A DNA stretch of 64,000 bases from Lasioglossum baleicum. Its lineage: Eukaryota > Arthropoda > Insecta > Hymenoptera > Halictidae. How positions within the stretch are numbered: the first letter of the stretch is position 1; each line of letters opens with the position of its first letter. Both the position numbers and the translations under genes were made by a program. The stretch covers positions 10,354,001 to 10,418,000 of the forward strand of contig NC_134930.1 of NCBI RefSeq assembly GCF_051020765.1, in the 5' to 3' direction. Positions 1 through 11,975 of this stretch are shown here, one piece after another. Below the pieces are notes generated by a model. The model was given only the letters and a program-made list of their open reading frames with translations. It ran no database searches and had not been told where the DNA came from.

Positions 1-2382
1 CACCCTCTTGGTCCCAGGATCGCACGACGTCACTCAAAGCGGAGAGGCATTAAATGTACCGCGAGTTATTAACGACGTTTGGCTTCCTCGGGTGCGATTT
101 CGTGTTTCCGCCTAAAGCGGATTCTACAGCGATGCGAGAGAAGGGTTGGCACCGTGTTCGACGAACTGCAAACGAACGATAACGCGAGTGGGCCACCTGC
201 GTCTCGCACGACTTCGCAGAAGTCGCTGTTCTCAGGGTGGCAATCGAGGGGGACAGAGGGGGTGGCAAGGAGAGTGAGAGAGTGGGACGACCCTTTTAAG
301 TGGTGACAAAGGTAGTACGCTGTTCCGACCCTCGTGGATTCGCCCTTACGTAATATCTTGCCAGTAGTCGGATCGCGCGGACCACCCTCCTTTTTTTCTC
401 TCTCACCCCCGGATTTTTTCTCTCCCTTTTTTTTCTCCCTCTTTGTTTCCCCGTCGAAGGATATTTTGAAGGGTTCAGTGCGCCTTAATGGACGATTTAG
501 CTGTCGCGAGGTTGCCCAACCGACGAGTGCGAAGATAAGAGAACCCGTTTTCCGCCTGCCACCGCGCCGCCGCGCGCGGATTCTTGATAACTGTGCCAAG
601 GTTGACGCGGCCATTTTACACGGTGCGTCGAGTGACATTAATTTCGAAATTTCGGGGATTATTGCGTGCCGGCGGTTCCATTGTGCAGGCTAATTGGAGG
701 AACCGAGCCACCCTGCTGTGTGCGAACCATTGTCTGCTTCGATATAGTGTTCGATAGAATTTATTCCCGCGAGATGCGAACCGAAGTCGACGTGGGACGA
801 GCTGCTTGCCGAGATATCGTTAGGTAAATACGCTTACCGGAGAATGGACTTTTTCATATGCGGTACAGCGATTGTATACTCCAATTATAGTTGTTTAATG
901 CCCGTAGAAATTTTTAATGAAATTAAAAGAATATATATTGGAGTCCCTGAGTGTGTGACCCCCCTTCGCGTGTAAGGGTTGATAAAGATATTCAACGGGT
1001 CACAGTTAAATGATAGTATTATTATTACACTATCCTTGGCCCATTCGGAAGTCATCATTCCCCCTCCACCGACCGCGCAACTAGAAACCAGTGGAAACAT
1101 GTTGTTGCTAAAATCCGCAAAATATGTATATCGACCGTTCGCATTCATCGCGGACTGTCTCGCTCGTTTTCCGTTTGCGGTGAACAGCATCGACGGAGCG
1201 CGTTGTCAAACCTCGGAACCTCGAGCGGTTTACAATTGACAGTGACGTGGAGCTATCGGAGAAACGTGTGGGTGGTGGGATGGGGGGCTGGATTTTAATA
1301 AACCGGAAGCTTATTGTGCGGTCCGTTTGGATAGCATACACGCTGGCGTTATCAGAAAGGAAGAGAATGAATGCTGCGCGTTCGCCACGACAGCGAAGAA
1401 GACAGCGAAGCGACAGCACGATGTCGACGTGTTCGTTGACACTGGGTGTACGGGGGGATTGGAGAAAAGTACGTTGGCGATGAGGGGGGAGAGAGGTGAA
1501 AAAAAAGAGAGAGAGAGAGAGCCTCGGGGGTTGCATTGTTGCAGTGCCGGTGATTACGACCGGCAAGCGAACTCCTTTCCACTTTTTGCTGCAAGTTCAC
1601 TGCGAGTGGTTCCCCGCTCAGTCGAGATGCCCTCAAGGTCCCGTGTCTTGTTATCACCCCGAGCCCGTGTCTGCTTTTTAAGTATCGTGCCTTTCCTACG
1701 ATCTGCTTGATTGCGTCGTTAAACCCGAGACCCCGCAGTAGCCATCGCTTCGCTATTACTCTCCCGATCTACGCCCTCTAACATTCTAAAGAAAGATGCA
1801 GACAAATAGTCGTCGTTACGACTTGTTCGGCTCTGTTGGATTCTCTTAACCCTTCATCGGACGTCTGAATACAGTCTGATTGACCAGCAATGTCCTGTGA
1901 ACCAACTTAAATTGAAGACCTGCACGCGACGACCCGTTAAGGCTACATTTTCAAAATTGGTGGGTTTACGAGCCGGTATTAATTAGAATTAAACAAAGGC
2001 AACAGCTGAAACTAACAGTGGCATCGTTATTGCAAATCAGTATCGCCAGAAGAGAAAATCGTCCGCGTCTGTCTGATCTTCCCACGCGATTCCTCATAGT
2101 TTGAAACGTTCCCGGCGCGCCTCTGTTCTTAATGGTCGATCGATCAGTCAGAGAACAAGTTGCGGAGCGTACAAAGAGAGCGCAAGGCGGAAAGCGTCTA
2201 GCGTTTTCCTGTTATGGCGATGGGAGAAGTTCGATTTCTCTCCGGGATAAAGAGAGGGTTCTCCCGTGTTGAGCTGCGTTTAACGAGAAACAAGGGTGGC
2301 CGAGGATGCTGGTATTTCTCAGGGAATCCACTAAGACGACTTAGGAGAACAGGACTCTTATAGCACGACGACGGTAGGAAGC
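1..2382. other. GC-rich non-coding region upstream of the candidate first coding exon
   Basis: I see no supportable coding exon here. The sequence is GC- and CpG-rich, with T-rich low-complexity runs around 389-450 and short A/GA runs near 1499-1521. Open frames of up to about 190 codons occur on both strands, but they run through this low-complexity DNA and have no protein-like composition. If 2383-2433 is the first coding exon of the gene, this stretch would hold its promoter and 5' UTR. I see no convincing TATA or initiator element that fixes a start site. Confidence 0.4.
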
Positions 2383-2433
2383 ATGTCGATGTCTTTCACA
2401 AGAAACTCGGCTCCGTCGGCCCCGTCCGTAGGT
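2383..2433 (+). CDS. Candidate first coding exon of the long + strand gene (17 codons)
   Basis: An ATG at 2383, with A at -3, opens a short frame reading MSMSFTRNSAPSAPSVG. It is followed at 2434 by GTATGT, a plausible splice donor. The exon would end in phase 0, which is what the next supported exon at 17929 needs. Ser/Pro/Ala composition matches the rest of the gene. Weak points are that the exon is very short, the bases before the donor (GGT) are not the preferred AG, and an alternative donor two to three bases earlier would be out of phase. The true first exon could also lie left of the window. This is inference from phase and position only. Confidence 0.3.
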
Positions 2434-3101
2434 GTATGTATCGCGACGATGCTGGCGGAGATGGCCCGGCGGAGGAACTTCTAAAATCAATTAGCAGCCC
2501 CTTAGGCAATGGGGTTCCGTTCCCGCGACTACGGGAGGACCCTCTCCATCATAGGATAAGGGGTGATAAGGAGGGGTCGACGTTTATCCCAATAGAGAAA
2601 CCGGCGGAACAATCACGACGTTTCTACGAGTATCTACACGTACACGGGAGGGGCCAGAAGGCGATGCGAAAGATTGTGTGGGTGCCACCTGCAGGGGTTG
2701 CAGAGCGCGATTCAACCCTTCCGACGAGCAACTAGTCCCGTTGCTGCGGGCTGCTGAGATTATCCTCAGACGACTCGCTCGTAGATGCTAATGGAACCTT
2801 TTCCACGCGATTTCGACACCCTCGCGTCAGGTTTTATTCCCTTTCAAAGAAGCAACCCCGACGAACAGCGGAAACATTCATATTTTTAAAAATTGACAGT
2901 CCACTGTAACCCTCGAAATACGGATCTATCGGAAATGATAGAGGCAGGTCAGCAGGATGCATTTGTACGTAGCAGATTGACTATCCTTGTATTAATAATT
3001 TTTTAACACTATTCACAATATACGTGTAGCGCACAAATGAACCTTTCTTACTCTATTATCTTTACCCCAATATTTTTGCCTGCCTCTCTAGATGAAGCAC
3101 G

Positions 3102-3734
3102 GTAAAGTGCCCAAATATGAACCACTTTTTGTTGATGACATTTTTTGATTATTTTAGAATGCTCTTTTTCGACCAAAATATTACCAGTTGTACATGCATT
3201 TCCTTCCTGTAAGATTCTGGGGTCGTTTGTTCAGCTTGGGAAAAATATTTTTTTTTTAGGTGTGCCATTTCTTAATATGGTACACCTTGAATCCCTAATA
3301 TGACACCTAGTGCCATATTCAGTACCCACGCCAAGAATGTCAATAGGGTACCTTTGGTAGTGCCATATTGGGAACTCCACGTGGACTGATAATACTAGCT
3401 ACTGACAAAGAGAAATGAATTTCAGCCCAAACCAACAGTTGGCAAACATTAATATAAATGAACTGAAACTACAGATATGTTCAAACATTTCAAAATCACT
3501 TACACCTTCCTCGAAATAGATACAATCGAAAATCTAACCACAAAAATATTCAACACGTGGAGACACAACTGGCGGAGGATCGATACGAAAATCTATAGAT
3601 ATGGTGCGAATGCACTGTTGAATAAACATGGTAAACTATTGTTTCAGGATTTTCTTCCTAAAGTGCGACTTCTCCTTTACAAGATATAAGGTAGTGCCAT
3701 AATAGGGGACTATACCATATTTGGGCATTTTATC
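3102..3734. mobile_element. Non-autonomous DNA element with inverted ends, about 630 bp
   Basis: The left end reads GTAAAGTGCCCAAATATG. The right end is its inverse with few changes (CATATTTGGGCATTTTATC, 3716-3734). Inside, the words GTGCCATA and ATATGG recur near both ends (about 3261-3366 and 3692-3720), as subterminal repeats do. The bases flanking the inverted ends are compatible with a TA duplication, but the boundary is uncertain by a few bases. A 70-codon frame at 3477-3689 inside it is not recognisably a transposase. The superfamily is not established. Confidence 0.55.
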
Positions 3735-5376
3735 CTATTTCCTTTAAAAAAAAAAATTACATCAATAGAAGAGATGCTTCCGCGGTGAACAAAAAATGAT
3801 AACTTCGCAATCGATCGTTGAAATTTGCATACATTTCACGATACGCGTGTCCTCCTTCCTGCCAAAAATTCCTATTTGCCCGGCCGTCTCGTTGTTGAAA
3901 AAAAAGTTAATTATTTCGCCTTGGCGGGGGCGTCGAGTGCAATCCCCCGCGCACGCATTCATCGCGGTGAATTCGAGCAGTTATGAAGGGGCGTTTAAAC
4001 TTTTACCTGGAGGGATGCAGACGAGGGTGGACCCGGTTTTCGAGCGTCTACCACGACCCGCGCGATTCGCCTCGAACTCTAACGACCAGCAGTAATTCGT
4101 CCACCTGGAGTTGGATGACCGATGAAGTCGACTTACGCGATGCGTAAGACCACGTAGCCAAAGTTTCGAGATCTTGAGGCCCTTGTGTCCTTATGCGCCG
4201 TATAATTGAGCGTCGCGGTGAAGATCCCTTTGGGGGTGGCCCTTCAACCCTTTGGAAGGAGCTGATGATGGTTGTCCACGCTACGCTTTGTCCAAAGTTT
4301 CGGTCTTCGAGGACAATCACACGGAGTAGGAGACCACCTGAGAAAATAGAGAAAATAATGGAACAGGTTGTTTCATAATTTGTCCAACGAATATTTACGT
4401 TGTATATACATATGAATAAATTGAATGAAGCTAGTGAAAATAAAATGTAGGTACTTAATAGTAGATATACAAAAATTGATATAACCAAATAAATCCTTTG
4501 ACAAATGAAGTAGCAGCCGCCGCGAGGGTTTGCGTGACACAGAGTGCGATTCAATATTTCACCTGAGAAGCTGTGTACCAGGTGACAATGGGTGAAACTG
4601 CGGGTGATTAAATAGGCACGTAATATTCAAGAGCCGATCTTTCATCTCGGCATGGGCTGGAGGGTCTCGTTAAAGAACCTTTGTCAGGTTGTTCCGGGAT
4701 CGGTGGCAGGAGATCGGCGGAACGGCCAGAAAGACGGCTAAAGTCTGAAGATACCGGCCGATTAGAGACCGTTCCCCTGTCCGCCATCTTATTGCATAGA
4801 CCTGTTTCCACTCGGGGAGAGACCGAACTGCTCTTCTCTCTGACTTTGAGCTGAGTTTCGTCCCGTCTTTGAAGAGTTCTCGGCCCCGCGACCCTTCGTG
4901 ACCCAACAAGAGGGAGCGGCGGAGGATGCGACAAAAAGGCCTGTGGTCCTTCCGCGGCACATTTCTGTCCTATTGGAAGGACCAAAGGGCCGAGGGACAC
5001 GCGTATTCGTTTAAATGAAGACGAAGGGACCTTCCAGACGGTGTCCTCTAATCGGGGAATCACGGATTTCTTTGCTCCCGCTTCTTCCACCGTCTATTGA
5101 CGTCCCGCACTATTTGTTCCGCTGGATACTGTATTGACTCGTTCCATCTCGATTAAGTTCGGACTTTGATCGTGTGTTTGATTGTAACTTCTTCGATGCC
5201 TTCTCGGAATGTCGGAGTTCAAGACCCGCCGGAAGAAAGATTCCCTCGGACGGTGTTCTTGGTGACCCTGCAATTTTTTCTGTCGCAGAATTCGGAAATC
5301 TTTAAATCCAGGGGACCGTCGCTATCCTAGCAATTCTGCGCATTTGGCTTATTTAATGTAATGAAAAGGTCGTTAG

Positions 5377-5504
5377 TAGACTGCGGATCTTTATGCAAAA
5401 TCAAAGTTTTTTATGTTTGGTGCGGGAAACAGAAGTGATAAATTTATTTCTTATTAGACTGAAACTACTCATTTTTGTTATAAATGCATAAAATACGCAA
5501 TCTA
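5377..5504. mobile_element. hAT-like MITE (TAGACTGCGGATC family), short copy
   Basis: It opens with TAGACTGCGGATCTTTATGC and closes with the inverse GCATAAAATACGCAATCTA. It is flanked by GTCGTTAG on the left and GTCATTAG on the right, an 8-bp duplication with one mismatch. The 8-bp target duplication and the short ends fit the hAT superfamily. At 128 bp it is shorter than the roughly 200-bp full copies elsewhere in the window and appears internally deleted. Confidence 0.75.
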
Positions 5505-6098
5505 GTCATTAGGTAATGTTTCGTATATTCACTCAAAATAAAGCTAATTTATTTAACGGAAATAAAATACAAAGTTAAGCTTTGTGACATTGAAAGTTCA
5601 CTCTCGCTTTTTTTGCATTTTGCAGCTGAACAAATTCGCTACACTCAATAAAACGACGCCAAAACTCATTTAAACTAAACGAGTACATTGGATTAAAATA
5701 GGCAAATCTCCCAAGTGAGAACTTCACTTTGGGGCTCGAAAAATTGTTTTTCAAATAATCCTGTAAAAATGTAAATTGCAATGGCTGGAGCTAATTGGTT
5801 CGAAAGTTATACGCGTGTAGTTGGCCGATTTCAACCATTTTTGACAGGTTATGCCGCCGCGATATCGGTTTCTATTAGAGATTCCTATTTCACGTATGTA
5901 TATGTAAATACGCGTGTAGTAAACTAATCCAGATCTCAATCCGTATAATGTCATTCAATACAGGTGCATTTCTGTTTCACTTAATTTCTTACTACACGGT
6001 TCACGTGCCACGTGCACACGTGTATTTTAGTACACGTTCAAAACCACGATCTCTAGTTTCTATGTCTACTGAGTGGATCCGTTAGGCTAGGTGATAGC

Positions 6099-6305
6099 TA
6101 AACTGCAGATCTTTATGCAAAATAAACATTGTTTGTATTAATTGCAAGGCATAGGAACCAAATACGAATTTATATATTTCTGTAGCGGGGTTTTGTTAAA
6201 TTGCAAGAAATACGTAGATATCCTTAAATTCTTTTAATCGTTATACTGTGTGTTTGAAATTACACTTACCCATTTCTACAATAAACGCATCAAATCTGCA
6301 GTCCA
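6099..6305. mobile_element. hAT-like MITE (TAGACTGCGGATC family), copy A of an abutting pair
   Basis: The ends are TAAACTGCAGATCTTTATGC and the inverse GCATCAAATCTGCAGTCCA. Left flank GTGATAGC and right flank GTGATAAC form an 8-bp duplication with one mismatch. The right flank is also the left flank of the next copy at 6314, so the two elements share a target sequence. Confidence 0.75.
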
Positions 6306-6313
6306 GTGATAAC

Positions 6314-6514
6314 TAGACTGCGGATCTCTATGCAAAATAAAAATGTTCTGCATTGATCGTGGGCAACAGTAGTAATATAAAAATTGATTTCATCCCCTAA
6401 TGATTTTGTTGCACTAAAAACAACGTTACAACACTCTTAAACTTTTCTAATCTGTTATTGTTTTATATTTCACTCAGCCAATTTCTTCATAAATGCATAA
6501 AGAACCGCAGTCTA
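6314..6514. mobile_element. hAT-like MITE (TAGACTGCGGATC family), copy B of an abutting pair
   Basis: The ends are TAGACTGCGGATCTCTATGC and the inverse GCATAAAGAACCGCAGTCTA. GTGATAAC lies immediately to the left (6306-6313) and again at 6519-6526 on the right, after four extra bases (TGTA). With copy A at 6099 this gives the order target, A, target, B, target. Confidence 0.75.
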
Positions 6515-7409
6515 TGTAGTGATAACACTAACGTATGAACCGGTATGTATGTAATGAGCGGATTCGCAAGGTGGCAGCACAAGCACGTAGAATTTAAATC
6601 AAGAATTCGAAATATGTACTGCTTTAAATTGGTTGTTTGTATGTGTGTGCTTGTGGCGTGACGTAGCAGCTCTGCTCATTGGATAACGCGTAAGTACTCA
6701 TGTGCAAAGCAATATGGCGTCATTCTAATCTGTCAAAAACGTTTGAAATCGGTCAACTTGTATATTTATGTGTCTTATTTGTTATTCTTCAATAAATGCT
6801 GAACGCAGAATTAACCATACTCAGAACAACACGCGCAGTCTTCATTATGTGGTCTGGAACGATCTGATTGTTCAAGCCATCGGACGTCGCGCGAATGTTA
6901 CCCACGAGACCGACTAATACAGTACAGTAAACGAAGAAAAACGAGCCGAGAGAAAAAACGGAGAAGCTTGAGGAGCTCTTTGTAGAACCAATTCATGGGG
7001 TCCATCGCGTACCTACCTCCGGAAAACGATGTTGAATAGCTCCGGGTAAGTTCGGTCTCGTGTGCAGACTGGACCTCGTGAAACTTTAACGCGTTTACCC
7101 TGTTAGTGGACCGAGGACGATATATATCTGCGCGCGGAAGATGAAGATCCTTCTCCTCGAAGGATTTCGTATTGGAGACCTTCACTTGTCATCGATCATG
7201 ATTAGTCGTTGTAATGGGCTCGTCTCGTTGACTCACTATTTCTTGATTTTCGCGCGACAGAGTGCGTCGGGGAATCTTGGGGGAGATAAGTGCAAAATTT
7301 GATCATTTTGTGGAAACGTTGATAGTCACTGGTGATCGGCACTATTACGTTAATCTTCGACCGTATATACTTATAGACCTGGCATACACATAGGCTATAC
7401 ATAAAACCA

Positions 7410-8019
7410 CCGACGAGGTATAAGAGTAGACCAATCAGCCAATGTATATTTTTTTGTCTCACGCTCGTAGGGCTCCAGAGCCTCTACGCTGACGAACGAT
7501 AAATTTTTGAACTAGATCCACGAAAGTGATCAAATACAAATGGCTAACGAGTTGTGTCTGTGATGTTGCGACCAGAGTTGGGCGAAAATGTTTATTTACA
7601 TAAAATTTTTGCACAACTCTGGTCATAACATTACAGACACAAGTGCTTTCGTGGATCTAGTTCCAACATTTATCGTTTCTTGAGCGTAGATGTAGAGGGC
7701 GTAAAACCATATACAGGGTGTCCCAGACCTCCCGTACCACCCATTCATAATCTAGAAAAATAGGTTATTTTCAAAAATTTACAGTGTTTCTTTTATAAAT
7801 CAGATGCGCTCTATCAAATGGTGATATTTTTAACTTCCGGTTTCGCGGTCGGAAATAGGTGATTGAGACCGGAAGTTACATTTTTCAAATGGAACATGGT
7901 ATTTTTTATTACGGATTCGGATTCTAGGCGTAAGACAAACCAATTCAACCAAGTCGTTATTGAGTGAGACACGAAATCCCATATGGTGATTGGTCTACTC
8001 TTATACCTCGTCTGTGATA
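7410..8019. mobile_element. Element or nested cluster bounded by 50-bp inverted repeats
   Basis: About 26 bases starting GACGAGGTATAAGAGTAGAC near 7412 recur as an exact inverse near 7992-8017. Weaker inverted similarity extends inward (GTCTCAC near 7456 against GTGAGAC near 7964). Between the arms lies a second inverted repeat (7481-7698), then a segment starting ATACAGGGTGTCCC at 7711. That arrangement suggests insertions inside an older element. No clear target duplication was found, so the superfamily is open. Confidence 0.5.
7481..7698. repeat. Inverted repeat with arms of about 100 bp
   Basis: The left arm begins CCTCTACGCTGACGAACGAT, passes through ACTAGATCCACGAAAG, and reaches the spacer around 7590-7605. 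The right arm is its inverse, through CTTTCGTGGATCTAGT (7648-7663) and ending TGTAGAGG. The arms differ by scattered substitutions and small indels. It would fold into a long hairpin if transcribed within the intron. It is probably a MITE nested in the 7410-8019 element. Confidence 0.65.
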
Positions 8020-8154
8020 GAACGCAGTGTTCCAAGATAACGAAGTATCTGGTGACCACAACTGACGTCACAAGATAATAGAAAATGGTGGATAGCGATA
8101 TAAAAGCGAGGTATACAGGTATATTTATGCATTATTTCGTAAACATTTGGAAAA

Positions 8155-8238
8155 ATGGTGCAAACTTATTGCATAAAGAATTGTAAGGAACGACAAAACC
8201 GTGATACAAATACATTTTCACAAGTATTTTATACTTGA
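8155..8238 (+). pseudogene. Possible remnant of a THAP-type zinc-finger N-terminus
   Basis: A 27-codon frame starts MVQTYCIKNCKERQN and ends FSQVFYT before a stop. A Met start, two cysteines about four residues apart, an Asn/Arg-containing stretch and a Phe about 15 residues later resemble the first third of a THAP domain. THAP domains occur in P-element-like transposases and in host genes. The similarity is short and by eye only, and the rest of the domain is missing. I see no splice donor that would rescue it. It could be chance. Confidence 0.2.
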
Positions 8239-8255
8239 CCCTTTGCACTCCTTTG

Positions 8256-8300
8256 TCGAGTGTGACTCGACATCAGACAAAGAAAAACGTAAATACAACG
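8256..8300. repeat. Solo end related to the CCCTTTGCACTCGA piggyBac-like MITE family
   Basis: The sequence CCCTTTGCACTC, followed shortly by TCGAGTG and ACTCGAC, matches the terminal words of the full copies at 34019 and 20848. No TTAA flank and no partner end were found, so this is probably a degraded fragment. Confidence 0.3.
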
Positions 8301-9160
8301 GGTTCTTATATGTATTTGGTTTATCCTTTATTTATTTAGCCTGATGCAAGAGCACATTATACATAACAATAAATTTCAATCAAATTTCTGTTGCTGAACC
8401 ATCGGATTGTCAAAGTAGATTACCGAGACAAATCCGCACGGACAGGAATTTCCGATTCCGATCAGACTCTTTTGTGTACCGTAATTTGCGTATCTGGATT
8501 CAGATGCAAATTACCAGTTGAGATGCTAGATTTACAGTTTACTAACGAGCGTTTAGGGATTCCGTACAGGCATCAGCGTCAGGACCCTTAGCTATTCAAG
8601 TTGCAACCCTTCCAAGTTAGGGGTTAATTGTGTCATCGTGTGATCGATCTGTTTGCGCGTGATTCGGCAATCCTCCCGTTTGAAAATATGCGACTAAAAT
8701 CATATACACCGACGGTAACAAAATTACAATTGTGAAAATGCTTCTCTCGTTTTCAGGCTCGACTTAAATGAAAGACATTCTAAAGTACAACGGAATTATA
8801 CCGTGCTCGAGAATTATGGAACGCTTAGCACCATGTTTTATGGCTTCTGTCTCGCGTGATATTCCGCTGGGTAAATAGCTCTGAGCATTTCACGGTCTCA
8901 CGGAACACGTTCTCCGCATAGTTAGACGCAGGAATGGAATCATCCATTTCACCCCGCTCTATCATAGTTTTATGAAACTCTCGCTGCAAGCCGGCAGATT
9001 GTTTCCCCCTTAATTTATACTCGAATATCAATTAAACTGTGTGCTCCGTGCGGTAATAATTTCCGCAAGCAATTTGTAATCGGAATTGTTAACTACCGTA
9101 ATCTTGCGGGATTTAATAGGCGAACTATTTAAAGCTTCGATTTAATGCTTTTCTTTTTAA

Positions 9161-9382
9161 CCCCTTGCCGTATTTTAACAAGTCAGACTCGTCGTAAAGA
9201 TTTTATCAAAGTCTAATGCGTTTCCTTTTAGATGAAATAAAATTTGATTCGTCTGTAATTAATATCTAAGCATTAAAATAAATGTAGCCATACATAAAAT
9301 ACAAATTTCCCTTCTACGTCATTTTTAGGGATAAAGGACGTTTCAATCACTGTAACTGCAGAGAAAATGGTACGTCAAGGGG
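9161..9382. mobile_element. piggyBac-like MITE (CCCCTTGCCG family), copy 1
   Basis: It is flanked by TTAA on both sides (9157-9160 and 9383-9386). The ends are CCCCTTGCCGTATTTT and the inverse AAAATGGTACGTCAAGGGG. TTAA target duplication is diagnostic of piggyBac-type insertion. A second, clearly homologous copy over its whole length is at 61784-61997; both carry the internal words CAAAGTCTAA and ATAGCCATAC (or ATGTAGCCATAC). Confidence 0.8.
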
Positions 9383-11645
9383 TTAATTTAAGGTGATTTC
9401 AGATTTTAGTTTAATCGGTTAGCTTCTCATCGAATTAAAATAATTGTTTTACGAAATTTAAACGTTTATTTATACTTTTGTGTTTAAGTTTAAAACGTAT
9501 TTGTTATCAGATTAAATGTTTGTTGAATGAAAGCAGTTAACAGAAATGATCTTTAGGAAGAGGTACAAAAATAATCATTAAGGGGCTTGTTAGGCTCAGT
9601 ATAAAGGAACAAAAATTTGAGAATAAACAATGTAGCTGTTATATTAAAAACAAATTCAAAACTAACGGGTTTACGAAAAGTATCTTCAAAAGTGCGTTTA
9701 AAAACATTCATAAATAAAGCTGCATGTGGTCCCAAGCATCGTCAGTTGTACAGTTATAAACAACGCCCGCGGATCTGAGGATTAGTAATATCTTCCGTGT
9801 GTTATTGCATATTTTGAATGGTATCAATATTAACAGCGTAGGTAGCGTGTAGGGTCCGATACAAGATGATAAGTCACAGGAGCAGGGGTTGTAAACGCGA
9901 ATGACCAGTTCGAAAGTCGTAGGTAAATCGCGAGAAGGGGGCCAGCCCGTTTCCCCGGGGCAAATTTCCGATTTATTCAAGCCCGCTCCCGAATACTTGG
10001 GAGCCCATAAAGAGAATGAATGGGATTGTGGCGGTTGCAGCAATGCTTAGGGCTGCTTTAGGGGTTCATGAAATACGCGGCCGCTACCCTCTTTCGGGCT
10101 TTGCTCTCCACTCTCCTCTCTCTTTCTCTTGCTCTATTCCCAGCTCCTTCTAACGCTACATCCCATTTCTATTACTTCGTTTTCTTATCACCACCACCTC
10201 TTTTTGTTAATAACTGCATCAACTGTACATTTTTCAATATTTTCGCCATTCTTGATACGATTAAAATTCAATTCACGAAACACAATCGTTTATGTCTACA
10301 TGTATATAATGTTATTATCTTTTCTTATGTTGGTTAAGATTGATAAATTAACCTGACTGTATTGCGTTGCTCTGAAAACAAAGTGTTTTTATTTCATTAT
10401 TTTACACATCTTATTTACAATTTACAACATCATTACCTGAAAACAAAGAAACGACATTTAAAGTTATTATTTAAGATGTCTCAATTCCTCTTTTACAATT
10501 CTAGCTGTAATTCAACCTTATATTTCTCTCTTTTACTCTACCGGGTAAAGACTACTTTACGTTGCGGCCAAATTCAAATCTAAAGAAATACATTTTCCTT
10601 ACATGTATACAGTAGCTGCGCGACATTTTTTCATTTTGTACGGAGTAAAAGAAATTCATAAAGTACATGTTCCCTCAGAAATTTAAGTAAATTTGGTAAC
10701 TGCACTTTCCAAGAGCGTATAAGGGTTAAAAGTACATCATTTAACGGCGTACACAATGCATTCTCGAGAGATACAAGGAGCTCGATTTTATGAATCCCAT
10801 TGGCCTAATTCTTGAATAATACTCGAAGCATTTCGATCATAAACGCGTGCCCCTTTATCCGATTGCCCCTGTCTGGTCTCTGTTCGTTTGAGTCCCCCTC
10901 GACTTTGTTCCCCTCCGCCCACGTATCGAAGGTCTCCTCTCCGCGGGGCGGCCGAGCGATATTACCATGAATTTACATAGCCTCGCTCCGAACTCGGAAC
11001 ATATTGCGCCGCTTTGATTTATGTGAAACATTTGCTAAATATTCCCGCTTAATCTCGGCCGCGCGGAATGCCTTTCTGTAACGAGAACCCGTCGTTGCGT
11101 CTCCTTCGACGAAACTGGGGAGGGTCTCCCGTAGGATCGAGGGGGATCATTCGACCCTTGCGCCTTTTTTCTCTCTGCCAACCGATGAACGGAATTAACG
11201 CTCGTATATTGCCTCGATACTGCCGGAAAAGCATCGGTTTGCAACGTTCGCCCCGTTATTTTACTTGTATCCGATCCTTTTCCGCGGAACCCTCGCCTGC
11301 GATATAGTCGACTGTAACGTTTTCCGGATTAGAGCACGTTTTTCCGACCAAAGACCACTCTACAAAATTGAAGGATCACTCTAAAGGGTGAAGTCTTTGC
11401 TGTCACATCCCTCAAGTTCATTTTTTAAGACCATTCTTTGTACAAGAACGAAACAAGTAAGTAGTTGTCAATTGAAATTGAAATCAATGTAGGGGTAGTT
11501 TCCCTAATGCCGAAGGTTTCCCGAATGCTTAAGGTTTTTCTGAAATAAATAAGAAAAGATAATGTCCTAGTCATTGTATTCTACATTATTTATAAGTTAA
11601 CAGTATTATAAATCCGATTGAAGGAATAAAATGATCAACATTATA

Positions 11646-11975
11646 GGGTGCGGGATTCGCCTTCTTATTTCTCGATAATACAAACACGGTGTTTTTCAGT
11701 AGTCAAAACCGCTGGATAAAAGATCGATCTAGGGCTCTATCTGCCTCAAAACTCCTATTTTTTCGTTTTCGAAAATTTGCATTATCCTGAAACATACAAC
11801 TGCGCCTGTAGCTATGAAAATAGCTGCCGAATAATGCAAATTACGCCTCGTAAACGAAAAAAATAGGACTTTTGTGGGAGATAGCGCCCTAGGTCGATCT
11901 TTTATCTAGAGTTTCTTACTACTGAAAAATTCCATTTTCGTATTATCGAGAAATGAGAAGGCGAATCCCGCACCC
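11646..11975. mobile_element. Fold-back MITE with inverted arms of about 130 bp
   Basis: The left end is GGGTGCGGGATTCGCCTTCT, and the inverse AGAAGGCGAATCCCGCACCC ends the element. The arms continue inward through AAAAGATCGATCTAGGGC against GCCCTAGGTCGATCTTTT, leaving a short loop near 11795-11830. The sequence just outside the right end (about 11976-12006) recurs in inverse orientation at 18630-18657, next to the same GGGTGCGGGATTC word. The family may therefore be longer than the obvious arms. Confidence 0.7.

Noticed and set aside
69..638. 189-codon open frame on the - strand
   Set aside because: It runs through a T/A-rich low-complexity tract giving Lys/Glu runs, has no recognisable domain, and the overlapping + strand frame is equally open. 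Probably chance in GC-rich DNA.
2436..2735. 99-codon open frame on the + strand just after the candidate first exon
   Set aside because: It begins two bases inside the candidate donor and is in a different frame from the upstream ATG at 2383. The peptide has no domain. It could be part of an alternative first exon but nothing supports it directly.
4608..5090. 160-codon open frame on the - strand
   Set aside because: Overlaps another open frame on the same strand and has no recognised feature. Composition looks like translated non-coding DNA.
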